Assembly: GCA_013298625.1 (NCBI GenBank)
Contig: JAAFIF010000015.1
Span: 62,001-126,000, forward strand
DNA length: 64,000 nucleotides
From: Myxococcales bacterium
Lineage (GTDB): Bacteria; Myxococcota_A; Polyangia; Polyangiales; Ga0077539
Direction of reading: 5' to 3'
A program made the position numbers and the translations under genes. Below, one piece after another: positions 9,490 to 18,600 of this stretch. The first letter of the stretch is position 1. Each line of letters begins with the position of its first letter. The notes below the pieces were generated by a model. The model worked only from the letters and a program-made list of their open reading frames with translations. It was not told the DNA's origin and made no database searches.

Positions 9490-10692
9490 ATGTGGCGGAT
9501 TCGTGGCGTGGCGTTCTTGTCGATCATCGTGGGCTGCGGCGCAGCGCAGCCGACGCGCGCAGCGGCGCCCCGGCCGGCGTCGTGGCAGCTCACGATCGCT
9601 CAGCGTTTCGTGGAGAGAACGTCGGTGGCGCTGCGCCTGAGCCCCGCGCGCGACGTCGTGACGTCCTCTGCGCGCGTACGGCTGTTGCGCACCGCTCGTG
9701 CGCCCGCGTCGCACACGCTCACGCTTCGCCCTCCGCGGGTGTGCGGCGCTTTCGACGGCGCGTTGAGCCAGCTGCGCGTCGAGTCGTCGACGGGAGCGCT
9801 GATCCGAGCAGAGATCCGCGACGGCGCTGTGGTGCTGCACCCCGTCGGCGACGGGGCCGCGGACATCGACGTTCAGGGTGAGTACGTGCACGGAGCGACG
9901 GGATGCGACGACGGGCTCGCGGCGGGGGCGCGCGTTCCGTTGCGAGCGCGGCTTCGCGTCGAGGCGAGCAGCGTCGCCGGGCGTGCCAGCATCGGCGGCT
10001 CGGGCCGTTGCAGCGCGAACGGAGGCGCGTTCGCCGGTGCCCGTTCGCCGGTCGCTCTCTCTGCAGCGCTGTTGGACGCAGCCAATGACCCTGTGTCGTT
10101 CGCCAACGTCCATCCGCTCGCGCCCTTCGAGATCCGCGTCGATTCAGAGCTGCCAGTGAGCGTGACGAGCGACGGGCTCTTGGCGCTTCCTGACCGTTCG
10201 GGGGTGCTTCGGATGGCCGTCGCGGGGCAGCGCGGGCAGTGGCTCTGGCGTTGGCGTGTGCCGCCCGCAGAGGTCACGGACGCGACGGTTCGATTCTTCG
10301 TCGGAGGCTCCGCAGGCGCGCCCGCAGAGGTCACCGACGGCGCGCGTATCGCTGGGAGCCATCGAAAGGTGGGCGCGGTGTTCTTTCAGCTCCTCGCGGC
10401 GGTCGTCGGTGATGCGCCGCTCTGCGATGCGCCTGATCCGCGATGGTTCGAGCTGCGCAGCGACACGCCCGACGTGTGTGTTCCGGTCGCGGTCACGTCG
10501 GCGAGCTGCGACGAATGCAGCGCGCAGGGCATCGGGACGCAGGCCGCTCGTATCCTGCGCGACGGCGAGTGCTCGATTCGACTCGAGGCTCCGTCCACGA
10601 ATCACGGCCGCGGGCTGCGTCGTCGTGTGAGCGCGGTGTTCGAGAACGTCGCGAACTTCGCCGGGGGGGCCCCCGACGCAGCGCCACCATGA
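9490..10692 (+). CDS. Putative lipoprotein, unknown function
   Basis: MWRIRGVAFLSIIVGCGAAQ lipoprotein signal; start at 9490. Confidence 0.7.
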   Translation: MWRIRGVAFLSIIVGCGAAQPTRAAAPRPASWQLTIAQRFVERTSVALRLSPARDVVTSSARVRLLRTARAPASHTLTLRPPRVCGAFDGALSQLRVESSTGALIRAEIRDGAVVLHPVGDGAADIDVQGEYVHGATGCDDGLAAGARVPLRARLRVEASSVAGRASIGGSGRCSANGGAFAGARSPVALSAALLDAANDPVSFANVHPLAPFEIRVDSELPVSVTSDGLLALPDRSGVLRMAVAGQRGQWLWRWRVPPAEVTDATVRFFVGGSAGAPAEVTDGARIAGSHRKVGAVFFQLLAAVVGDAPLCDAPDPRWFELRSDTPDVCVPVAVTSASCDECSAQGIGTQAARILRDGECSIRLEAPSTNHGRGLRRRVSAVFENVANFAGGAPDAAPP

Positions 10693-10702
10693 GCACACGT
10701 AT

Positions 10703-11560
10703 TCAAAGCGCGTGATCCATCGCTGCCCCTGCAGCGTCCGCGCGTCGCGCCACGAGGCTGTACATGAGCGGGACGCGCGCCGCCCCCTCCGGCCACACGA
10801 AGCGTCGCCCCTCTGCCGGCACGAGCGCCTCGATCAATCGACAGCCGTTGCTGTGCGGGTGCTCGACGAGCCGCTCGATCACGAGCCCCGCCGCGGCGAT
10901 GGCGCTCACGATCGCGCCGAGCCCGTGCTGATAGGACCACGCGGGGATCTCGTTGGCGCGGGTCTCACCGACGGCGACCGCGAGCAGCCCCGCGCCGGAC
11001 GCAGCGACGTAGTCGCCGACCGGGTCGACGAAGGGCTCTCGCCGAAAGTAATCGTCTCCGTCGAGCCGCAACGAAGCGCCGATCGACCACGCGACGGGAT
11101 GAAACTCGACGATCACCAGCCGTCCGCCGGGCGCCAGCAGTCGCGCTACGCCGCGAGCCCAGCGCGCGAGGTCTGGCAGCCACCCGAGCGCGCCGTAGCT
11201 GCAAAACGCGACGTCGAAGGGCCCCCGATCGCCGTCGAGCCAACAGAGCAGCTCGGCCTGCTCGAAGCGCGCCGCGATTCCCGTGTCCTGCGCCAGCTGT
11301 CGCGCGAACACGATGGCCTCGTCCGACAGGTCCACGCCCGTGACGTCCGCGCCGAGCTTGGCGAGCGAGAGCGTGTCCTGCCCCGCGTTGCACTGCATGT
11401 GAACGACCCTCGCGCCGCGCACGTCGCCGAGCGCCGCGAGCTCTTCGTCGAACAGGGTGCTCCCGTCGCGCAGAAACGCCGCCTGGTCGCCCTTGTGCGC
11501 GTTGTGGTTGCGCGTCGCGGCGTTCCAGCTTCGGCGCGTGTCGTCGATCGGGTCGGACAT
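10703..11560 (-). CDS. Class I SAM-dependent methyltransferase
   Basis: VVHMQCNAGQDTLSLAKLGADVTGVDLSDEAI motif I region; LLAPGGRLVIVEFHP. Confidence 0.9.
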   Translation of the reverse strand: MSDPIDDTRRSWNAATRNHNAHKGDQAAFLRDGSTLFDEELAALGDVRGARVVHMQCNAGQDTLSLAKLGADVTGVDLSDEAIVFARQLAQDTGIAARFEQAELLCWLDGDRGPFDVAFCSYGALGWLPDLARWARGVARLLAPGGRLVIVEFHPVAWSIGASLRLDGDDYFRREPFVDPVGDYVAASGAGLLAVAVGETRANEIPAWSYQHGLGAIVSAIAAAGLVIERLVEHPHSNGCRLIEALVPAEGRRFVWPEGAARVPLMYSLVARRADAAGAAMDHAL

Positions 11561-11647
11561 CGGCCTCTCGTAGCACGGCGTCGGTCGGCGTTCGACGCGG
11601 CCCCTCGACCGTTGGGCGCTCGCGTCTGCTTGGTGAGCAGCCTGCCC

Positions 11648-11719
11648 ATGTATTGGCTAACCGCTCGCTCGAAACGCCACTTCGACTCACGATCGTCCAT
11701 ATGAACGCTGCCAATACAT
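11648..11719. promoter_or_regulatory. Long-spaced perfect inverted repeat ATGTATTGGC ... GCCAATACAT
   Basis: 10-bp arms at 11648-11657 and 11710-11719, flanking the likely start codon at 11701. Confidence 0.4.
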
Positions 11720-12720
11720 CGGCGCGGCTGGCCCTCGCGTCGCTCGCGCACACCAGCCCCGAGTACGGTCCCGCCCTCACGGACCACGCCGCGATGGCCA
11801 TCGAAGCGCTCGAGCGACTCGACCCCGCGGCCATCGAGCCCTTCGCGTCGCGCTATCTCGTGCGGCTCCGGCCGATCGACCGAGAGCCTGATCCGCTGCT
11901 GCGGGGCTTCGTCGACGCTGCGGCTGCGCTCGAGCGCCGCATCGAGCGCCGCATCGAGCACGAGGGCGCCCTCGCGGTGCTCGCCGAGCGCGCGCCGGCG
12001 CTCGCTGAGCGCGTCGCGGGCGCTGCGTTTCACGGGCTGCTTCGCGTGGCGCACGCCGCGCGGGGGCTCGCGCGGGACGATCACCCCGCGCGCCGCGCAG
12101 AGCTCGGGCGGGCGCTCGCGTACGCTGCGCTCCGCGGGGCGGTGTTGCCGCATCGACCCGATGTCACGCAGCGCGCGACGCTCTCGCTCTCGCAAGCGCT
12201 CGCGCAGCTCGACCCTGCGCCGGACGCGCTCGTGCGTCGTCCGGGGCTCATCACGCCGACGCTGTTCGCGCGGGCTGCGGCCCATCCCGCGCTCGGCGCG
12301 GTGAGCGCGCAGCTTCGTCGCGACGCCGACCCGGTCTCTCGCGCGCTCGAGCTTCGTCGCGAGGCGGCGCTGCTGCTCTGTCGCGGCGAGCACGGGCCCG
12401 AAGTGACGTTCACGCTGCTGCACGCGATCACTGCGAGCGAGGCGGTCCTGACGCTCACCAGAATGCTGTCGACCGAGACGGCGCGGGCGCTCGTCGACGA
12501 GGCGTCGCACGCGTTGCTCGCGATGCGCGTGGCCTTCGTCGGCGCGCTCGATCGCCCTCTCGCGACGACCGCTTCGTGGGCGGAGCTTCGGTCGCGCGCG
12601 GTCGCCTCGCTCGACGATCACGCGATCAAGCTCGCAGCGGCGCTCGATCAGCCGGAGGGGCTCGATGACGACCTGCGCTGCGCGGCGCTCGACGCGTGGC
12701 TCTCGCAGCTGGACGCGTGA
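11701..12720 (+). CDS. Questin oxidase-like (DUF4243-type) family protein
   Basis: LTDHAAMAIEALERLDPAAIEPFASRYL, FHGLLRVAHAARGL, TFTLLHAITASEAVLTL resemble the DUF4243 pattern. Confidence 0.6.
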   Translation: MNAANTSARLALASLAHTSPEYGPALTDHAAMAIEALERLDPAAIEPFASRYLVRLRPIDREPDPLLRGFVDAAAALERRIERRIEHEGALAVLAERAPALAERVAGAAFHGLLRVAHAARGLARDDHPARRAELGRALAYAALRGAVLPHRPDVTQRATLSLSQALAQLDPAPDALVRRPGLITPTLFARAAAHPALGAVSAQLRRDADPVSRALELRREAALLLCRGEHGPEVTFTLLHAITASEAVLTLTRMLSTETARALVDEASHALLAMRVAFVGALDRPLATTASWAELRSRAVASLDDHAIKLAAALDQPEGLDDDLRCAALDAWLSQLDA

Positions 12721-12766
12721 CCGTCGGGCGGTCCTCGCTGTCGTTCGTGCCGCCCGAGACCCCCTC

Positions 12767-13525
12767 TCAGGCGCCGCGCAGCCGAGCGAGCTCTGCGCGA
12801 ACCGCGGCGAGCTCTGCGGCGAGCTCGGCGCTCTTGGCTTCGGCCTCGTCTCGCGAACGCTCGACGCTCTGCTTCTCGCGCTCGACTCGCTCTTCAGCGG
12901 TGAGCCAGAGGTTGGTCCCCTCGGGGTCGTCGGCGATTCGAAGGCGGGTCCGCTGGTCGGTCACCACGAGCCACGCGCCGAGCTCGGGGCTCTTGCAGGG
13001 GCCGTCGCCGCGGTAGACCTGTCGAAACACCCCTGCGTCGTCGCGTCGCCAGAGCTGCAGCACGAACGGGCCGCCGTTTTGCCGAGGTCCGAATCGCTTC
13101 GGATCGAACACCCAGAGCTCGGTCGCGCCGCTGGCGGCGTACTGGTTGGGGGCGGTGACGTAGTCCTTGCTCGCGGTGCTCTTGCTCACGACTTCGACGG
13201 CGATGCGTGGCGGCACGTGGCCGGTCTCCCAGGTGCAGACGCTGGTCGTCTCTTCGCCTTCGGGCGGCGGAGGAACGTACACAGCGATGTCAGGATCCAC
13301 CCCCACTTTGAAGCGCTGCTCGTCCCATCGCAGCGCGAGGTTGCTGGCGACGAGCGCGTCGAGGTTGGCGCGCGTGACCCACGCTTTCAAGACGTGCTTG
13401 AGCAAATCGATGATCGCGTCGTGCAACGCGGACTCGGGCATGTCCTGCTCCTCCAGCTCCCACCCGGCGTCTGGCTCGGGGACCTCGTAGGCGACGAACA
13501 CCTTCTGCGCGTTCGAGCTGCTCAT
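12767..13525 (-). CDS. Uma2-family (DUF820) putative restriction-endonuclease-like protein with C-terminal coiled coil
   Basis: VGVDPDIAVY, PPRIAVEVVSKSTASKDY, ELWVFDP; C-terminal ERVEREKQSVERSRDEAEAKSAELAAEL. Confidence 0.82.
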   Translation of the reverse strand: MSSSNAQKVFVAYEVPEPDAGWELEEQDMPESALHDAIIDLLKHVLKAWVTRANLDALVASNLALRWDEQRFKVGVDPDIAVYVPPPPEGEETTSVCTWETGHVPPRIAVEVVSKSTASKDYVTAPNQYAASGATELWVFDPKRFGPRQNGGPFVLQLWRRDDAGVFRQVYRGDGPCKSPELGAWLVVTDQRTRLRIADDPEGTNLWLTAEERVEREKQSVERSRDEAEAKSAELAAELAAVRAELARLRGA

Positions 13526-13610
13526 CAGTGCGGCAGCGTAGCACGCAGCCGCGCGGTGATGGGCGCTCTGCGGTTGCCGCTGCGTGTGTCGTTCGGCGAT
13601 GATGCGCGTC

Positions 13611-14642
13611 ATGTCGAAGCGTGGATGGTTGCTCGCGGCAGCAGCGGCGATGGTGGTGAGCGCGTGCTCGCCGTACCGACAAGAGAGCCCGGGGCGGATC
13701 GAGACGGTGGTGTTCGCTGGCCGCTTGAGCGGATTCGTTGCGGTGGTCGGCGGGACGAGCGCGAGCGACTTGTTCGCGGCGGGGTCGATCGAGGCGACGG
13801 GCTGTCAGGGGCGTACGCTCGCGATCGCGCGCTGGGACGGGACGCGGTGGACGGACACGATGGTTCCTTCGGGCTTCGGTCGCGCGGCGGCGATGGCCGT
13901 GGTCTCGAGCAGCGAGGCGTACGTGATCGCCGAGGGCTGCAACTCGCCCGTGCAAGGCGCGGCGTTTCTTCGGTGGAACGGCACGGCCTGGACGCAGATC
14001 GGCTTCGCCGAAGCTGGCGCCGTGGGAAGCCTCTCGGTGGTGCAAGCGCTCGGGCCGAGCAGCGTCTGGTTCGCGACGGACAGCGCCTTCGCGTATTGGA
14101 ACGGCACGCAGCTGCAACTCGCCCCGCCGACCTCGGGCACTCAGCAGCTCCGCGGCTTCGCAGCGCGCAGCGCGACGGACGTGTTCGCGCTCACGATCGA
14201 CCCGTTCATGATCAGCAACTCTGGCCTGCGTCGCTTCAAAGACGGCGTGTGGTCGGTCGTCACCGAGGCGTCCTTGCGCGACTCGAACTATCTCGTCGCG
14301 TCGGACAACGGGACGATGTTGCTCTCGACCGTGGGGGGACTCGTGCGCTGGAGCGGCGATGGCGCCCCCGGCGGTCCGATCGCGGGCAACGCTCGGCCGG
14401 TCTCGGCGCTGCTCGGCCAGAGCGACGGCAGCTACTTCGTCGAGCGCGCGAGCTGCGTGCAACCGTGCTCGGACCTCAACAACATGCTGTGCCGCGCAGC
14501 GTGCTCGTACTCGACCTCACGCGGGACAGCGTCGGGCGAGCGCGGCTGGCCCAAGGTTCCGGGCGGCTACTTTCGCACGAGTGACGGGCGCTTCTACGAG
14601 TGGCGCGTGGGCTCGTCGCTCGAGCTGCAAAGCTTCGAGTGA
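13611..14642 (+). CDS. Putative lipoprotein (beta-propeller-like repeats)
   Basis: MSKRGWLLAAAAAMVVSACSPY lipobox; repeated W-N/D-G-T segments (RWDGTRW, RWNGTAW, YWNGTQL). Confidence 0.75.
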   Translation: MSKRGWLLAAAAAMVVSACSPYRQESPGRIETVVFAGRLSGFVAVVGGTSASDLFAAGSIEATGCQGRTLAIARWDGTRWTDTMVPSGFGRAAAMAVVSSSEAYVIAEGCNSPVQGAAFLRWNGTAWTQIGFAEAGAVGSLSVVQALGPSSVWFATDSAFAYWNGTQLQLAPPTSGTQQLRGFAARSATDVFALTIDPFMISNSGLRRFKDGVWSVVTEASLRDSNYLVASDNGTMLLSTVGGLVRWSGDGAPGGPIAGNARPVSALLGQSDGSYFVERASCVQPCSDLNNMLCRAACSYSTSRGTASGERGWPKVPGGYFRTSDGRFYEWRVGSSLELQSFE

Positions 14643-14646
14643 TCGC

Positions 14647-15522
14647 TCACTCGACGCGCACGGATCGCTCGATCACCGCGCTCGCGCCTCGGTCGTCGCG
14701 CAGCACGACCCAAGCGCGCACGAGGCCTGCGACCCGCGGCGCGGTCCATTTCGCGCGCAGCGATCCGTCGCGTCCATCGCTGGACGCCGCGGTGATCGCG
14801 CGGGGGCGATCGAAGCTCCCGTCGGTCGCGAAGAAGCTCACGGTCAACGCTTCGCGCCCTGTCGCGGTGGGCTCTGCGCTCTCGGCGCTGGGGGTCAACA
14901 CCCAGTCGATCGACGCGCACGGCTCGCTGGCGCATCGCGGGACCGAGGGCGCAGGCTCGTTGCTGGCGCCGATCGCGAGCGCTTCGATCGCGGGCGCTCG
15001 GTTGGGGATCGCTCCATCGGCCGCCGCGCGAACGGCGTAGAACGCGAGGACTCCCTCGGTCTCGCTCCACGCGCGGCCGCGCTCGTCGGGGCAGTTGATG
15101 ATCGAGAGGGCTTCGTCGTACGTCGCCGCGGCGCCGGGGCAGAGCGCGACGAGCAGGCCGCGCGCGCGCTGCGGTCCGAGCTGCGCGCGGGCCACGGTGA
15201 TCGAGTCTCCGTCGCCCGCGGGGCTGTGCGCGCTCGGCGTTCGCGCGCAGCCGACGGGGTCGCTGGTGCGTGAATCGTCGCAGAAAAACCAGCGGATCGA
15301 GCGGGTGCGCGGGGCGCCTGCGTCGACGGGATCGGCGCCGTCGACGACGATCGCGCGCACCGTGGCGGCGGTGTCCGCGGGGCCGAGTTCAGCGGGCAGG
15401 CTCTGCACAGTGAGGACGCGCAGACCGCGGACACGCGAGGCCGATGGGAGGGGCGACGAGCAGCGCGCGCAAAGGGCGAGCAGCGAGAGCGTTGCGAGCG
15501 TGTGACGCAGAGAATTCTGCAT
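14647..15522 (-). CDS. Putative lipoprotein, unknown function
   Basis: MQNSLRHTLATLSLLALCARCSS; start at 15522; divergent from 15627. Confidence 0.7.
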   Translation of the reverse strand: MQNSLRHTLATLSLLALCARCSSPLPSASRVRGLRVLTVQSLPAELGPADTAATVRAIVVDGADPVDAGAPRTRSIRWFFCDDSRTSDPVGCARTPSAHSPAGDGDSITVARAQLGPQRARGLLVALCPGAAATYDEALSIINCPDERGRAWSETEGVLAFYAVRAAADGAIPNRAPAIEALAIGASNEPAPSVPRCASEPCASIDWVLTPSAESAEPTATGREALTVSFFATDGSFDRPRAITAASSDGRDGSLRAKWTAPRVAGLVRAWVVLRDDRGASAVIERSVRVE

Positions 15523-15626
15523 GGTTGCTGAGGGGATTGGCGCTCGCCACGCGGGGGGATCGGGCGGTAATGTGCCGGCAGATTCCGAAGTCGCGCGGCT
15601 GTGATAGCCGCCTTTGGAGAACGAAC

Positions 15627-18600
15627 ATGCGATTGCTTCGAACACTGCTGGGTCCGAGCGTCACCGCGCTCGTAGCGTACGTTTTGTGCGCGACGAACGC
15701 CCACGCGATCATCAATCAAGTCGACGGCACGGTGGTCCCGGTCGGGGCCAACTTGCAGAGCTGCCTCGACAAGTCGTCGGTCTTCAACGTGTCCACCAAC
15801 CCGGCGCCCGGCGAAGGGCCGGGCATCGTGGACGCGCGGCGGGACGCGGCGATTCGGCCGCAGACGTTCGTCCCGGACCCTTCGACCAACCGCGTGACGT
15901 TCACGGTGTTGGGCGAGGGCGCGGGGTATCGCAATCGCTTCGGCTGGTACCACGTGGGCGACAGCCCGTTCGACCCCAACGCGCGGCGCGAGGTGTTCGA
16001 CCCGCGCTCGACCGCGATCTGTGCATGTCCGTGCACGGGTGGTCCGCGCGGGGTCAACGGCCCATCGCCCAACGCCTGCTACACGTGGACCAACCCCAAC
16101 ACGGTGCGCATCGACTTCGCGTGCTTGCAGGGCGCTGGCATCCCGATGAACCAGCGGTGGCGCGGCGGCCCGGTGGCGTTCTACCTGCTGACGCCCGAGC
16201 GCCTCGACGGCTCGGGGTCGGACAACCCGCCCGCGCAGATCAGCACGACCAACCGCATCTACTCGACGGACAACACCGTCAACGATGACGGCGATTACGT
16301 GCACTTTTTGATCTACGAATCGGTCACGTACACCAACAGCTTCTACTTCGGCTTCGAGGATCTCTTTCGCGGCGGCGACAACGACTTCGAGGACATGTTG
16401 GTGCGCGCCAACGGCCTCGTCCCGACCTGCAACCCGCAGCCGGAGACGTGCAACAACCGCGACGACAACTGCGACGGGATCGTCGACAACTTCTCCGAGC
16501 CCTGCAGCACCGCGTGCGGAAACGGGACGCGCACGTGCACGGCCGGCGTGTTCAGCGCGTGCACGGCGCCGACGCCCTCTGCAGAGATCTGCAACAACCT
16601 CGACGACAACTGCAACGGCGAGGTCGACGAAGGCATTTCGATGGCGTGCATGGCCGCCTGCGGCGCAGGCCGCAGCTTCTGCGTGCGCGGCATGATGACG
16701 GCGTGCATCGGGACGCGCGTCCCGACCACCGAGGTCTGCAACAACGTCGACGACAACTGCAACGGAACGGTGGACGAAGGCCTCACCCGCCCGTGCTCTT
16801 CTGTCTGCGGCGCGGGCACCGAGACGTGTCGCGCGGGCGCGTGGGGGATGTGCTCAGCAGCCGCTCCCGGCACCGAAGTGTGCGACGGAGCCGACAACGA
16901 CTGCGACGGGCTCGTCGACGAAATGATCCCCGACGGCCCCGCGTGCGGCAGCGCCGTTGGCGCGTGTCGTCCCGGCGTTCAGCGCTGCGTCGCAGGGATG
17001 ATGCGCTGCGTGGGGCAAACGGGCCCGACCGCTGAAGTGTGCAACGGCGTCGATGACGATTGCGACGGAATGGTGGACGACGGCGTCCCCGCGGGCGGCG
17101 CCTGCGGTCGCGCCGTCGGCGCGTGCATGGCGGGCAACTTCGTCTGCCGCGCCGGTCGCTACGTCTGCGAAGGCGGAACCACGGGCACGCCCGAGGTCTG
17201 CAACAACATCGACGACGACTGCAACGGCGTGATCGACGACGGCATCGCCGCCGGCGCCGCGTGCAATCAAGCGCCGGACGGAGCGCGCCTGTGCATGGCC
17301 GGTCAGCTCCGCTGCCGCGCTGGTCGCACGGTGTGCGAAGGCGGGACGCGCGCGGGCACCGAAGTGTGCGACTGCATGGACAACGACTGCGACGGGATGA
17401 TCGACAACGTCGCCGCGGGCGCGCCGGGGCTGTGCCCGGGCGGCGGCTCGTGCATCGCGTGCCAGTGCCGGACGCCCTGCGCTTCCGGTGAGTTTCCGTG
17501 CTCGGCGGGGCTCGAGTGCCGCGCGGGGTTCTGCGTTCCGCCCTCGTGCGGCGGGATGACCTGCCGAGACGGTCAGCGCTGCGTCAACGACCGCTGCGTC
17601 GACGCGTGCGAAGGCGTCATGTGCCAGGCCGGACAAGTGTGCCGCAACGGGAGCTGCCGCGAGGACAGCTGCTACGTCCTCGGCTGCACCGACCCCGCGC
17701 AAGTGTGCATCAACGGCGCGTGCGCCAACGACCCGTGCCGCGGCGTCACCTGCGAAGCAGGCCAGTTCTGCCGCGACGGCGCCTGCGTCCGCACCTGCCA
17801 GAACGTGCGTTGCTTCGTGGGCAACAGCTGCGTCGACGGCGAGTGCGTCCCCAACGCGTGCGCCGGCGTCGCGTGCGACAGCAACACGCGCTGCGTGCTG
17901 CAAGACAACGTCCCGACGTGCGTTCCCGACCCGTGCCGCGCGGTCTCGTGCGGCCCTGGCCGACGCTGCGACTCGACCGGCGCGTGCGTCGACGACGCGT
18001 GCGCGCGCATCTCGTGCCCCAACGGCGCCGTGTGCCGCGCGGGCCAGTGCGAGTCGCGCGTCCCGCAGGCTGCGATCCGCCCCGACCGCGGCGTGGCCTC
18101 GGGCGGCGCTTGCTCTGCGAGCCCCATCGGCGCGAGCTCGCACAGCGCCCTCGCTGCGCTCGCTGCGCTCTTCGCCTCCGCTGCGCTGATGGCGCGCTCG
18201 CGTCGTCGGTCGTTGCGCAGAGCGCGCGGCAACGCCCTGGCGATCACCGTGATCGCGACGAGCGCGACCCTCGCGGGCTGCCGCACCGAGCCGTACTGCT
18301 TCAACTGCGTCGACGGCGCGATCGAAGAGGGCGGCGAAGAGCAGGACAGCGGCGTCGTCCCCGAGGACGTCGTGGCGTCCGAGAGCTGCGTGAGCACCGG
18401 TGACGAGGTGTGCGACGGCGTCGACAACGACTGCGACGGCCGCGTAGACGAGGGCTTCGACACGCAGACCAACCCCGCGCACTGCGGCGGCTGCGGCATG
18501 CGCTGCGCGATCGAGCACGCGCTGCCGACCTGCGCCGAGGGCCGCTGCGCCGTCGGCTCGTGCGACATCGGCTACTTCGACCTCGACCGCAACCCGCTCA

